Positions 47,062 through 55,948 of a DNA stretch of 64,000 nucleotides are shown here, one piece after another. Under the pieces are notes generated by a model that ran no database searches, was not told the origin of the DNA, and worked only from the letters and a program-made list of their open reading frames with translations. The translations under genes were made by a program, and so were the position numbers. The stretch's first letter is position 1; each line of letters starts with the position of its first letter. Origin of the DNA: Xanthomonas nasturtii (GTDB lineage Bacteria > Pseudomonadota > Gammaproteobacteria > Xanthomonadales > Xanthomonadaceae); the NCBI RefSeq assembly GCF_001660815.1, contig NZ_LYMI01000015.1, forward strand, positions 21,338 through 85,337, in the 5' to 3' direction.

Positions 47062-47158
47062 CGCCTACAATCCCTGGGCCGAGCCAGAGTTCTTGTAGGC
47101 GTCATCAGTAGCGATCGCTACGGTTGATGGAAAAGCACGGAGGAACGCCATCTCCGAG
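47062..47158 (-). promoter_or_regulatory. fluoride riboswitch (crcB motif)
   Basis: Read on the minus strand, the aptamer contains GGAGATGGCGTTCCTCC, then a loop with AACCG, a TAGCGATCGCTA stem, then CTGATGACGCCTAC. This matches the conserved fluoride riboswitch core, including the GGCGT/ACGCC pseudoknot partners. The expression platform follows: CGCCTACAA at 47062-47070 (minus-strand TTGTAGGCG) pairs with minus-strand CGCCTACAA at 47093-47101, a 9-bp stem that competes with the pseudoknot. No T-run follows, so control may be translational or by rho, not a standard intrinsic terminator. It lies about 60 bases upstream of the CLC-F start. Confidence 0.92.
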
Positions 47159-47245
47159 CGTGCAGACTAATCCCGGTCGGCAGCCCTGTCCAGAGACCGC
47201 CAGGGCATCGACTGTCACTTGCTCCGACTCTATTCATCCGCTTGG

Positions 47246-47278
47246 AAAACGTCCGGCGAGCACTCGCTCACCGGACGT
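47246..47278 (-). terminator. terminator of fadA
   Basis: An 8-bp perfect stem ACGTCCGG/CCGGACGT encloses a second small stem and is followed on the minus strand by TTTT. It lies about 48 bases past the fadA stop and insulates the fluoride operon. Confidence 0.6.
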
Positions 47279-47325
47279 TGTAGTGCACCCGAGCTGGCCT
47301 CCAGAGTGGCTCCGGGGTTGGGCTT

Positions 47326-48531
47326 TCACAGCGCTTCGATAATGCCCGCAGCGCCCATGCCGGTGCCGATGCACATGGTGACCATGCCGTACTTCTGCTG
47401 ACGACGGCGCAGACCGTGCACCAGCGTGGCCGCACGGATCGCGCCGGTCGCACCCAGGGGGTGGCCGAGGGCAATCGCGCCGCCGAGCGGGTTGACCTTG
47501 GACGGATCCAGTTCGCTGTCGCGGATCACCGCCAATGCCTGGGCAGCAAAGGCTTCGTTGAGCTCGATCCAGTCGATCTGATCCTTGGTCAGGCCGGCTT
47601 GCTTGAGCGCCTTGGGAATCGCCGCGATCGGGCCGATGCCCATCACTTCGGGGCGCACGCCCGCCACCGAGAAGCTGACGAAACGCGCAAGCGGGGTGAG
47701 GCCGTAATCCTTGATTGCCTGCTCGGAGGCCAGCAGCACCGCACCGGCGCCGTCGCTCATCTGCGACGAATTGCCGGCGGTGACGCTGCCGCCGAACTGG
47801 CCGTTGCGGAACACAGGGCGCAGCTTGGCCAGACCTTCGAGCGAGCTATCCGGGCGCGGGCCTTCGTCGGTGTCGACCAGGCGCTTGCGCAGCGCGATGA
47901 CATTGCCTTGCAGGTCAGGCTGATGCGAGAGGATTTCGTACGGGGTGATCTCGTCGCGAAACTCGCCGGCGGCAATCGCGGCGATCGCCTTCTGATGCGA
48001 AGCCAGCGCGAACGCGTCCTGATCTTCGCGCGAGACCTTCCATTCTTCGGCGACCTTTTCGGCAGTGATGCCCATGCCATAGGCAATGGCCACGTGATCG
48101 TCGGCGAACACGCTCGGCGACATCGCGACTTTGTTGCCCATCATCGGCACCATCGACATGGACTCGGTGCCGCCGGCCAGCATCAGATCGGCATTGCCCA
48201 GACGGATCTGGTCGGCTGCCATCGCCACGGCCTGGATGCCGGACGAACAAAAACGGTTGATGGTCTGACCCGCCACAGTATTAGGCAGGCCCGCCAGCAG
48301 CACGCCGATGCGCGCCACGTTCATGCCTTGCTCGCCCTCGGGCATGGCGCAACCGATGATGGCATCGTCGATCCGCGACAGATCGATGCCCGGCGCCTGC
48401 GCCACCACCGCACGCAACACGTGCGCCAGCATGTCGTCGGGACGGGTATTGCGGAACACGCCCTTGGGCGCCTTGCCGACCGGCGTGCGGGTGGCGGCGA
48501 CGATGTAGGCTTCTTGAATTTGTCTGGTCAT
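47326..48531 (-). CDS. fadA: acetyl-CoA acyltransferase (3-ketoacyl-CoA thiolase) FadA
   Basis: A 401-residue thiolase that makes the last cut of each beta-oxidation round. The nucleophilic Cys95 lies in [48 protein letters not shown] and the C-terminal [15 protein letters not shown] carry the remaining catalytic His and Cys. The frame extends 28 codons upstream into repeat sequence, so the ATG giving [20 protein letters not shown] is chosen. It follows the bifunctional fadN-type gene, from which it is separated by a family C inverted repeat. Confidence 0.94.
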   Translation of the reverse strand: MTRQIQEAYIVAATRTPVGKAPKGVFRNTRPDDMLAHVLRAVVAQAPGIDLSRIDDAIIGCAMPEGEQGMNVARIGVLLAGLPNTVAGQTINRFCSSGIQAVAMAADQIRLGNADLMLAGGTESMSMVPMMGNKVAMSPSVFADDHVAIAYGMGITAEKVAEEWKVSREDQDAFALASHQKAIAAIAAGEFRDEITPYEILSHQPDLQGNVIALRKRLVDTDEGPRPDSSLEGLAKLRPVFRNGQFGGSVTAGNSSQMSDGAGAVLLASEQAIKDYGLTPLARFVSFSVAGVRPEVMGIGPIAAIPKALKQAGLTKDQIDWIELNEAFAAQALAVIRDSELDPSKVNPLGGAIALGHPLGATGAIRAATLVHGLRRRQQKYGMVTMCIGTGMGAAGIIEAL

Positions 48532-48565
48532 TTGGGAAAGTCTCGAATGGCGGGAGTTTGCGGTT

Positions 48566-48664
48566 CGGGACCCGGGATCGGGAACCGGGGACCCGGGAAA
48601 GTCAAAAGCGCACACTGGCTGCTCTTGCTCTTCCGGGTCCCCGGTTCCCGGTCCCGGGTCCCGG
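48566..48664. repeat. inverted repeat, family C copy 2 (fadN-fadA spacer)
   Basis: Left arm (48566-48600) and right arm (48630-48664) consist of GGGACCCGGG/CCCGGGTCCC and GGGAACCGGGGACCCGG units and pair over about 35 bases with a 29-base loop. It has the same plan as the flgE-flgF copy at 11212-11311. Confidence 0.8.
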
Positions 48665-48670
48665 CTTCAA

Positions 48671-51058
48671 TCAATTCCTCAACGGCTTACCCGTCTTGAG
48701 CATGTGCCCAATCCGTGCCTGGGTTTTTTCCTGCTGGGCCAGTTCGACGAAGTGCTTGCGCTCCAGTTTGAGCAGCCACTCTTCGTCCACCAGCGCGCCG
48801 CGATCCACTTCGCCGCCGCACATCACCGTGGCGATGCGGGTGGCGATCTCGTAGTCGTATTCGCTGATGAACCGGCCTTCCAGCATGTTGACCAGCAGCA
48901 TCTTGAAGGTAGCAATGCCGACGTCGCCGGCGACCTGGATGCGGCGTGCCGGCAGCGGGGCGCGGTAGCCGCCTTCAGCCAGTGCGCGCGCTTCGGCCTT
49001 GGCGATGTGCAGCGCCTCGTAGCTGTTGAAGACGACCTTGTCGGTGCCGCGCAGCAGGCCCAGTTCCTGGGCATTGACCGCCGAGTTGGAGACCTTGGCC
49101 ATCGCGATGGTTTCGAAGGTCTTCTTCAGTTCGGCAAACACGTCGCCGCCCGGACCTGCGGCCTGCGAAGCGCGCACCGCGATTTCCTTCAGGCCACCAC
49201 CGGCCGGCAGCAGGCCGACGCCGGCTTCGACCAGACCGATATAGCTTTCCAGCGATGCGACGGTCTTGGCGCTATGCATCTGGAACTCGCAGCCGCCGCC
49301 CAGTGCCAGGCCGCGCACCGCTGAAATCACCGGTACCTGCGCGTACTTGATGCGCTGGCTGGTGGCCTGGAAATTGGCGACCAAGGCTTCGAACGCATCC
49401 ACCTTGCCGGCCTGCAGCAGGCCAAGCGCGCCGGCCAGGTCCGCACCCGCAGAGAAGGGCTCCTTCTGCTGCCAGATCACCAACCCGGCGAAGTCCTTCT
49501 CGGCACGGCCAACCACTTCCTGCAAGCCGTTGAGCACGTGGTCGGACACGGTATTCATCTTGGTCTTGAAGCTGACCACCGCGATGTCGTCGCCGTCGTG
49601 CCACATGCGCACGCCGTCGTTTTCGAACACGGTTTCGCCCGGCGAGAACTGCTCGCCCAGCAGCGGGTCGGGGAAGCGCTGGCGCTTGTAGACCGGAAGC
49701 GCCGAACGCGGCAGCTTGGCATCGCGCGCCGGGCTGTACGAGCCTTCTGCGGCATGCACGCCGTCGCGGCCATCGAACACCCAGTTCGGCAATGGCGCGC
49801 TGCTCATGCTCTTGCCGCTGGAAATGTCTTCGGCAATCCACTGCGCCACCTGCTTCCAGCCGGCGGCCTGCCAGGTCTCGAACGGGCCGAGCGACCAGCC
49901 GTAGCCCCAGCGGATCGCCAGATCCACGTCGCGCGCGGTTTCTGCAATGTCGGCCAGATGGAAGGCGCTGTAGTGGAACAGGTCGCGGAAGGTGGCCCAC
50001 AGGAACTGCGCCTGCGGGTGCTGGCTTTCGCGCAGCTTGGCGAACTTTTCGGCCGGGTTCTTGATCTTGAGGATCTCGACCACTTCCGGTGCGGCAGTGC
50101 GATCAGCGGCGCGGTAATCCTGCTTCTGCAGGTCCAGTACCACGATGTCCTTGCCGACCTTGCGGAAGATGCCGGCGCCGACCTTCTGGCCAAGCGCGCC
50201 CTTGGCGATCAACGCGTCAAGCCACTTCGGCGAGGTGAAATACTGGTGCCACGGGTCGTCCGGCAAGGTGTCGCCCATGGTCTTGATCACGTGCGCCATG
50301 GTGTCCAGGCCCACCACATCCGAGGTGCGGTAGGTCGCCGACTTGGGGCGGCCGACCAGCGGGCCGGTCAGCGCGTCGACTTCATCGAAGCCCAGGCCGA
50401 ATTCCTGCGTGTGGTGGATGGTGGACAGAATCGAGAACACGCCGATGCGGTTGCCGATGAAGTTCGGGGTGTCCTTGGCATACACCACGCCCTTGCCGAG
50501 CGTGGTCACCAGGAACGCTTCCAGGCCTTCCAGCACGGCCTTGTCGGTGCCCTTGGCCGGAATCAGCTCGGCCAGGTGCATGTAGCGCGGTGGGTTGAAG
50601 AAGTGCACGCCGCAGAAGCGGTGGCGCAGCTGCTCGGGCAGCACGTCGGACAGTTTGTTGATACCCAGACCAGAGGTGTTGGAGGCCAGTACCGCATGCT
50701 CGGCCACGAACGGCGCGATCTTCTTGTACAGGTCCTGCTTCCAGTCCATGCGCTCGGCGATCGCTTCGATGATCAGATCGCAATCGCGCAGCTGTTCCAG
50801 ACCCTTGCTGTCATCGGGCGTGCCGTAGTTGGCCGGTGTAATCGCTTCGGCCAGCGCCTTGCTGGCGAGCGGGGCAGGGCTCAACTTGCCGAGATTGGCG
50901 ATCGCCTTGAGCACGACGCCGTCGGCCGGACCTTCCTTGGCAGGCAGGTCGAACAGCACGGTGTCGACACCGGCATTGGTGAGGTGCGCGGCGATCTGCG
51001 CGCCCATGACGCCGGCACCAAGCACGGCGGCACGACGGACTAGCAACGGATTGGACAT
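48671..51058 (-). CDS. fadN: bifunctional 3-hydroxyacyl-CoA dehydrogenase/enoyl-CoA hydratase (FadN type)
   Basis: A 795-residue beta-oxidation enzyme. The dehydrogenase is N-terminal (NAD motif AVLGAGVMGAQIAAHL, glycines 14/16/19; FFNPPRYMHLAELIPAKGT; DTPNFIGNRIGVF). A second dehydrogenase C-domain follows (about 300-430), and the enoyl-CoA hydratase/crotonase fold is C-terminal (about 490-700; FSAGADLAG, RGLALGGGCEF). This order is the reverse of E. coli FadB and the same as FadN. It precedes the thiolase, as fadN-fadA in Bacillus. The ATG lies 24 bases after the TetR gene on the same strand. Confidence 0.93.
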   Translation of the reverse strand: MSNPLLVRRAAVLGAGVMGAQIAAHLTNAGVDTVLFDLPAKEGPADGVVLKAIANLGKLSPAPLASKALAEAITPANYGTPDDSKGLEQLRDCDLIIEAIAERMDWKQDLYKKIAPFVAEHAVLASNTSGLGINKLSDVLPEQLRHRFCGVHFFNPPRYMHLAELIPAKGTDKAVLEGLEAFLVTTLGKGVVYAKDTPNFIGNRIGVFSILSTIHHTQEFGLGFDEVDALTGPLVGRPKSATYRTSDVVGLDTMAHVIKTMGDTLPDDPWHQYFTSPKWLDALIAKGALGQKVGAGIFRKVGKDIVVLDLQKQDYRAADRTAAPEVVEILKIKNPAEKFAKLRESQHPQAQFLWATFRDLFHYSAFHLADIAETARDVDLAIRWGYGWSLGPFETWQAAGWKQVAQWIAEDISSGKSMSSAPLPNWVFDGRDGVHAAEGSYSPARDAKLPRSALPVYKRQRFPDPLLGEQFSPGETVFENDGVRMWHDGDDIAVVSFKTKMNTVSDHVLNGLQEVVGRAEKDFAGLVIWQQKEPFSAGADLAGALGLLQAGKVDAFEALVANFQATSQRIKYAQVPVISAVRGLALGGGCEFQMHSAKTVASLESYIGLVEAGVGLLPAGGGLKEIAVRASQAAGPGGDVFAELKKTFETIAMAKVSNSAVNAQELGLLRGTDKVVFNSYEALHIAKAEARALAEGGYRAPLPARRIQVAGDVGIATFKMLLVNMLEGRFISEYDYEIATRIATVMCGGEVDRGALVDEEWLLKLERKHFVELAQQEKTQARIGHMLKTGKPLRN

Positions 51059-51082
51059 AGCAATAAGCCTCTTGTGGAACGT

Positions 51083-51715
51083 TTACGGTGTGGAATGAGC
51101 ACGGAAACCGGGTTCCGCGAAACGAATCAGTTCGCGCGCAGCCCGCGCGCGATGGTCGGCCTCGCTAACGCCCGCCGGGCGCTTGATGAGGCCGAAATCG
51201 GCCATGGCATAGGTGAGCGCACCGGCCAGGAAATCCAGTCGCCAGTAAAGCTCTTCCTTGCTTAGTCCCGGCACGCAGCCGGCGATGGCCTTGCCGAACT
51301 CGCGCAGCACATGGCCGTAATGGTCGGATAGGAACTTGCGCAGGTTGTCGTTCTTTTCCGCGTAGGCGCGGGCGATCACGCGCACGAACGCACCGCCGTT
51401 CTGGCGGTCCTGCGCCATCGCCAATGCGGGCTCGACAAAGGCCGCAAGCACGGCGGTGAGCTCGCCGGGCTGGGACTTCTTTGCCGCCTCCAGTTGCTGC
51501 AGCCGTGCGGCGGTCATCTCGTCCATGCGGCGGCGGAATACCTCGTTGACCAGGTTTTCCTTGGACCCGAAGTGGTAATTGACCGCCGCGATATTCACGT
51601 CGGCCTGAGTGGTGAGCTGGCGCAGCGAGGTGCCGGCGAACCCGTGCTGGGCGAACAGCTCCTCGGCCGCACCGAGAATGCGGTCCTTGGTGGAGAAGTG
51701 GGCGGGCTTGGGCAT
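51083..51715 (-). CDS. TetR family transcriptional regulator
   Basis: A 210-residue TetR regulator. The N-terminal helix-turn-helix is TSLRQLTTQADVNIAAVNYHFGSKENLVNEVF; the C-terminal ligand domain resembles the C-terminal region of PsrA/FadR-type repressors (AFVRVIARAYAEKNDNLRKFLSDHYGHVLREF). It leads an apparent operon with fadN and fadA, so an acyl-CoA or fatty acid is the likely inducer. A palindrome 13 bases upstream of its start is the probable operator, implying autoregulation together with the beta-oxidation genes. Confidence 0.88.
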   Translation of the reverse strand: MPKPAHFSTKDRILGAAEELFAQHGFAGTSLRQLTTQADVNIAAVNYHFGSKENLVNEVFRRRMDEMTAARLQQLEAAKKSQPGELTAVLAAFVEPALAMAQDRQNGGAFVRVIARAYAEKNDNLRKFLSDHYGHVLREFGKAIAGCVPGLSKEELYWRLDFLAGALTYAMADFGLIKRPAGVSEADHRARAARELIRFAEPGFRAHSTP

Positions 51716-51727
51716 GCGCTGGGGTCG

Positions 51728-51753
51728 GACTCAATCAAACGATTGTTTGAGTC
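51728..51753. promoter_or_regulatory. probable operator of TetR-fadN-fadA
   Basis: A 26-base imperfect palindrome, GACTCAA...TTGAGTC outside and TCAAAC-GATT-GTTTGA inside. It begins 13 bases upstream of the regulator's ATG, a typical site for a self-repressing TetR protein. The inner part resembles operators of fatty-acid regulators (CAAAC-GTTTG class). Confidence 0.6.
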
Positions 51754-51832
51754 TACGGGCTTGGTTGCACGCAGGTCATGCGGCAATGCAGCACGATTTA
51801 GGGGGCGCTGTGCAAACGAATGGGCGACACGA

Positions 51833-51886
51833 TAGAATTGACCATCGCAAAGAAGCCTAAGCCCGCGTTTTGACGCGGGTTTTTTT
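51833..51886 (+). terminator. terminator/attenuator-like element ahead of ndk
   Basis: A candidate -10 box TAGAAT (51833-51838) is followed 23 bases later by a strong terminator: stem CCCGCG/CGCGGG with a six-base loop and seven T residues (51862-51886). ndk starts 47 bases further on. No gene lies between promoter and terminator. It is either an attenuator of ndk or a very short RNA, or it ends plus-strand read-through. Confidence 0.55.
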
Positions 51887-51933
51887 CATGATAACCTCGG
51901 GCCTTCAGTGGCTCGCCCAACGGAGATCTTCCC

Positions 51934-52359
51934 ATGGCGCTGGAGCGCACCCTGTCCATCATCAAGCCCGATGCCGTCGCCAAGAACGTCATCGGCGAAA
52001 TCTATAGCCGTTTCGAGAAGGCTGGCCTGAAGGTTGTGGCTGCCAAGTACAAGCAGCTGTCACGTCGCGAAGCCGAAGGCTTCTACGCCGTGCACCGCGA
52101 GCGTCCGTTTTTCAATGCGTTGGTCGAGTTCATGATCTCCGGCCCGGTGATGATCCAGGCGCTGGAAGGAGAAAACGCCGTCGCCGCACACCGTGACCTG
52201 CTGGGCGCGACCAATCCCAAGGACGCTGCGCCGGGCACCATCCGCGCCGACTTCGCCGATTCGATCGACGCCAATGCCGCTCACGGCTCGGACTCGGTCG
52301 AGAACGCTGCCAACGAAGTCGCGTATTTCTTTGCCGCCACCGAAGTGGTCTCGCGCTGA
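51934..52359 (+). CDS. ndk: nucleoside diphosphate kinase Ndk
   Basis: Ndk, 141 residues, balances nucleoside triphosphate pools by a ping-pong mechanism through a phosphohistidine. The sequence has [18 protein letters not shown], the catalytic His117 in [11 protein letters not shown] and the conserved [19 protein letters not shown] stretches. GGAG lies upstream of the ATG. It leads the conserved ndk-rlmN-pilF order. Confidence 0.98.
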   Translation: MALERTLSIIKPDAVAKNVIGEIYSRFEKAGLKVVAAKYKQLSRREAEGFYAVHRERPFFNALVEFMISGPVMIQALEGENAVAAHRDLLGATNPKDAAPGTIRADFADSIDANAAHGSDSVENAANEVAYFFAATEVVSR

Positions 52360-52377
52360 GGCCGAGAGAGTCGAATC

Positions 52378-53583
52378 GTGAATGAGGTCGTGATCCCCTC
52401 CGTGTTGCAGGACGTGCCCGTCCGTACCCGGGAACTGCGCAAGCAGAACCTGCTCGACCTCGACCGCGAGGGACTGGAGCGCTTCTTCGCCGACACGCTC
52501 GGCGAAGCGCGCTACCGTGCCCATCAGGTGATGAAGTGGATTCACCATCGCTACGTCACCGATTTCGACCAGATGACCGACCTCGGCAAGGCGTTGCGTG
52601 CGAAGTTGCACCAGCATGCCGAGGTCCTCGTCCCGAACGTCGTGTTCGACAAGCCTTCCACCGACGGCACCCACAAATGGCTGCTGGCCATGGGTACCGA
52701 CGGCAAGAACGCCATCGAAACCGTGTACATCCCCGACAAGGGCCGCGGCACGCTGTGCGTGTCCTCCCAGGTTGGCTGCGGCTTGAACTGCACGTTCTGT
52801 TCGACCGCCACCCAGGGCTTCAACCGCAACCTCACCACCGCCGAAATCGTCGGCCAGGTGTGGGTCGCGGCGCGCCATCTGGGCAACGTGCCGCACCAGC
52901 AGCGCCGGCTCACCAATGTGGTGATGATGGGCATGGGCGAGCCGTTGATGAATTTCGACAACGTCGTGCGCGCGATGAGCGTGATGCGCGATGACCTTGG
53001 CTACGGCCTGGCCAGCAAGCGTGTGACGCTGTCGACCTCCGGCCTGGTGCCGATGATCGACCGGCTCTCCACCGAAAGCGATGTGTCGCTGGCGGTCTCG
53101 CTGCACGCAGCCAACGACGCGCTGCGCGAGAGCCTGGTGCCATTGAACAAGAAATACCCCATCGCCGAGCTGATGGAGTCGTGCGCCCGCTACCTGCGCG
53201 GCAGCAAGAAGCGCGATTCGGTGACCTTCGAATACACCTTGATGAAGGGCATCAACGACCAACCGGAGCACGCGCGCCAGTTGGCCAGGCTGATGCGTCA
53301 GTTCGACAATGCGGTGCAATCCAAGGACGCCGGCAAGGTCAACCTGATTCCGTTCAACCCGTTCCCTGGCACGCGCTACGAGCGCTCGGGCGAGACGGAG
53401 ATTCGCGCATTCCAGAAGATCCTGCTCGATGCGCAGGTGCTGACGATGGTTCGCCGCACCCGTGGCGACGACATCGACGCGGCATGCGGGCAGTTAAAAG
53501 GACAGGTCATGGACCGTACCCGTCGCCAGGCGGACTTCCGCCGTACATTGGAAGGGCAGGCTGATCGAGATGCGGCAGCGTAA
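52378..53583 (+). CDS. rlmN: dual-specificity RNA methyltransferase RlmN
   Basis: RlmN, 401 residues, a radical SAM enzyme that methylates C2 of A2503 in 23S rRNA and A37 in some tRNAs. The cluster-binding motif is CGLNCTFC (Cys134, Cys138, Cys141); [14 protein letters not shown] binds SAM; the second catalytic Cys lies in [12 protein letters not shown] near the C-terminus and Cys118-region is typical. GTG start. It overlaps pilF by 14 bases, implying coupled translation. Confidence 0.97.
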   Translation: MNEVVIPSVLQDVPVRTRELRKQNLLDLDREGLERFFADTLGEARYRAHQVMKWIHHRYVTDFDQMTDLGKALRAKLHQHAEVLVPNVVFDKPSTDGTHKWLLAMGTDGKNAIETVYIPDKGRGTLCVSSQVGCGLNCTFCSTATQGFNRNLTTAEIVGQVWVAARHLGNVPHQQRRLTNVVMMGMGEPLMNFDNVVRAMSVMRDDLGYGLASKRVTLSTSGLVPMIDRLSTESDVSLAVSLHAANDALRESLVPLNKKYPIAELMESCARYLRGSKKRDSVTFEYTLMKGINDQPEHARQLARLMRQFDNAVQSKDAGKVNLIPFNPFPGTRYERSGETEIRAFQKILLDAQVLTMVRRTRGDDIDAACGQLKGQVMDRTRRQADFRRTLEGQADRDAAA

Positions 53584-54382
53584 TATCTCGTTAATGGTGG
53601 TCGTGGCGATTGCGCTGAGCGTGGCCGGCTGCGGTGGTCGCAATGCCGAGGCAGGGTCGGCCAAGCGCGGGGAAGAAGTCGCGCCGGTCTATTCGTTCCG
53701 TGACAACAAGGCTACCAAGGACCGCCTGGCGGTACAGGAAAAGCTCGGCCTGGCCAGCAACCGGATGCAGACCGGGGACTATGGTGGCGCCGAGGAACAA
53801 ATCCGCGCCGCTTTGAAGAAAGATCCGCAATCGGTGGACGCCATCGGTATGTTGGCGCTAATCCAGGGTGGACGCGGCGATGTCGCAGGCTCGGGCGCCT
53901 CCTATCGCCGTGCCGCCGAGCTGGCGCCACAACGCGGAGATGTGTTGAACAATTATGGCGCGTGGGTATGTGCTAACAGGTCGCCTGCCGAATCGCTGAT
54001 CTGGTTTGATCGCGCACTGGCCGACCGAACCTACGCATCTCCCGCGTCCGCACTGGGAAATGCAGGTGGTTGTGCACTTAAGGCGGGGCAGCCTGAGCGC
54101 GCGGCAAGCGATTTGCGCAAAGCCCTCGAGATCGATCCGAACAATCCCTATGCGTTGGAGTCGATGGCACGGCTGGAAGCCGGGCGTCGCAATTATTTCG
54201 AAGCACGCGCCTTTGTCGAACGTCGCCTTTCGGCTGCACCGGCAACGGCTTCCGTGTTACAACTCGCCATTCAGATTGAGCAAGGGCTAGGCGACAAGGT
54301 AGCTGCCGGCCGTTACCAACAGCGGTTGGTCAAGGAATTTCCTGACGCAGCGACCGCTAACCCCGGGGCCAATGCATTGTGA
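53570..54382 (+). CDS. pilF: type IV pilus biogenesis/stability lipoprotein PilF (PilW)
   Basis: PilF, 270 residues, is the outer-membrane pilotin that helps PilQ secretin assemble. A lipoprotein signal ends in VAGC (Cys21). The body consists of TPR repeats (for example [61 protein letters not shown]). Position between rlmN and rodZ is the standard one for pilF. Its stop codon overlaps the GTG of rodZ. Confidence 0.93.
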   Translation: MRQRNISLMVVVAIALSVAGCGGRNAEAGSAKRGEEVAPVYSFRDNKATKDRLAVQEKLGLASNRMQTGDYGGAEEQIRAALKKDPQSVDAIGMLALIQGGRGDVAGSGASYRRAAELAPQRGDVLNNYGAWVCANRSPAESLIWFDRALADRTYASPASALGNAGGCALKAGQPERAASDLRKALEIDPNNPYALESMARLEAGRRNYFEARAFVERRLSAAPATASVLQLAIQIEQGLGDKVAAGRYQQRLVKEFPDAATANPGANAL

Positions 54383-55239
54383 TCAGTGATTCCAATCCGA
54401 ACCTTTTCGAGCAGGAAAAGGGCTGCGGGCAGCACTTGCGCGAAGCGCGCGAGGCGGCAGGTCTGAGCGTGGACGACGTGGCCGGTAAGCTGCGCATGCC
54501 GGGGCACGTGGTGCGCTCCTTGGAGCAGGAGGACTGGCAGCGTCTGGGCGCGCCGGTGTTCGTGCGTGGCCAGTTGCGCAGCTACGCGCGCTTGCTGCAG
54601 GTCGACCTGGAGCCGCTGTTGCAGCGGGCGACCATCGCACCGATCGAACCGGTCAAGCTGGTCAGTCACACGCACACCCCGCGTGCGCGGCGCATTCTCG
54701 AAAGCACGGCGCGCAAGGCCATGTACGTGGTGATCACCGGCGTGTTCGCAGTGCCGGTCTGGTACGCGACGCGCTCGCATCTGGATGGCAAGGCGCCAAG
54801 TACGGTGTCGTTGGATAGCATGCCTGAGGCTGCAAAAACCGGCACACCAGGCAATCCTGCAGCGCAGCCGGTCGCCGCGCCACGCGAGCAGCCGGCGCCG
54901 TACATCGCGTCGATGACCCCGGTGCCGCGCGCCACGTCCGATGCCGAGGCGCCTGCAACGGCGGCCGCCACGGGTGGCAGCTTGTCGTTGAGTTTCAGTG
55001 GCGACAGCTGGGTGCAGATCCTGGCACCGGATGGCAGTGCAGTGGAAAAAGCGCTGATCCGCGCCGGCGAGCATCGCAGCTATTTGCCGGGCCAGGTGGG
55101 CCGCATCGTGTTGGGTAATGCCTCGGCGGTACAGGTTCAGCAAGGCGGCAGTATCGTCGATGTGAAACCGTTCCAGCGCGCTAATGTGGCCCGTTTTGCG
55201 GTATCCTCAGACGGCTCCGTGGTGCCGGCTTCCGAGTGA
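54379..55239 (+). CDS. rodZ: cytoskeleton protein RodZ
   Basis: RodZ, 286 residues, links the MreB cytoskeleton to the cell-wall elongation machinery. The N-terminal helix-turn-helix (GQHLREAREAAGLSVDDVAGKLRMPGHVVRSLE) binds MreB. One membrane segment lies at about 113-130 (AMYVVITGVFAVPVWYA), followed by a Pro/Ala-rich periplasmic linker and a C-terminal DUF4115 domain (SLSFSGDSWVQILAPDG). The GTG start overlaps the pilF stop (GTGA). Confidence 0.94.
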   Translation: MISDSNPNLFEQEKGCGQHLREAREAAGLSVDDVAGKLRMPGHVVRSLEQEDWQRLGAPVFVRGQLRSYARLLQVDLEPLLQRATIAPIEPVKLVSHTHTPRARRILESTARKAMYVVITGVFAVPVWYATRSHLDGKAPSTVSLDSMPEAAKTGTPGNPAAQPVAAPREQPAPYIASMTPVPRATSDAEAPATAAATGGSLSLSFSGDSWVQILAPDGSAVEKALIRAGEHRSYLPGQVGRIVLGNASAVQVQQGGSIVDVKPFQRANVARFAVSSDGSVVPASE

Positions 55240-55309
55240 AGCGGACTGCGGTTTTTCATTTATCCCTTTTGATGTTCCGTTCCTCCGGGATGACGGAGCG
55301 AGAGTACGC

Positions 55310-55948
55310 ATGGCGATCGACGATCTGCTGGACGAACACGAACAAGGCGAACGCGTTCGTTCCTGGTTGAGAAAGAATGGCGCGGGATTGGTGGGCGGCG
55401 TCCTGTTCGGACTGACGCTGATCCTGGGCTGGCAGTGGTGGCAAAAGCGCACCAATACCGAATTGGTCGAGGCCAACACCCGCTACGAAGCGGTGGTGAA
55501 GTCGATCCAGGCCAAAGACCTGGACAAGGCGGCCAAGGACATCGTGGCGCTCGACGACGGCAAGGGCGGCATCTACGCCGAATTGGCTGCGCTGCGTCTG
55601 GCCAAGGCCCAGGTGGATGCCGGCAAGAACGCCGAGGCGATCAAGACGCTGCGCGATGTGCCGGCCGAAGGCGAACTCAAGCAGATCGTGCAGCAGCGCC
55701 TGGCGCGCGTGCTGACCGAAAGCGGCAAGCCGGACGAGGCGATCAAGCTGCTGGCCGATGCGCAGGACCACGCCAGCCTGGAGATCCGCGCCGATGCGCT
55801 GGTTGCGCAGGGCAAGCCGGATGAAGCGCGTGCGCTGTACACCAAGGCCCTGACCACGGTGGATGTGGCCTCGCCGCAGCGCCGGTTGCTGGAAACCAAG
55901 CTGATGGATGTGGGCGGCATGGTGCCCGATCCGGCGGAGCAGATTTGA
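55310..55948 (+). CDS. yfgM: periplasmic-facing TPR protein YfgM (ancillary SecYEG translocon subunit)
   Basis: A YfgM-family protein of 212 residues, a single-pass inner-membrane protein with a periplasmic TPR domain; in E. coli it joins PpiD at the SecYEG translocon. It begins MAIDDLLDEHEQGERVRSWLRKNG, has a membrane helix at about 27-45 (GLVGGVLFGLTLILGWQWW) and then TPR repeats rich in LAKAQVDAGKNAEAIKTL. The frame extends upstream, but this ATG is the family start with GGAG nearby. It overlaps bamB by one base. Confidence 0.92.
   Translation: MAIDDLLDEHEQGERVRSWLRKNGAGLVGGVLFGLTLILGWQWWQKRTNTELVEANTRYEAVVKSIQAKDLDKAAKDIVALDDGKGGIYAELAALRLAKAQVDAGKNAEAIKTLRDVPAEGELKQIVQQRLARVLTESGKPDEAIKLLADAQDHASLEIRADALVAQGKPDEARALYTKALTTVDVASPQRRLLETKLMDVGGMVPDPAEQI

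Noticed and set aside
49538..51043. 501-codon plus-strand frame over fadN
   Set aside because: Shadow frame opposite a full-length bifunctional enzyme.
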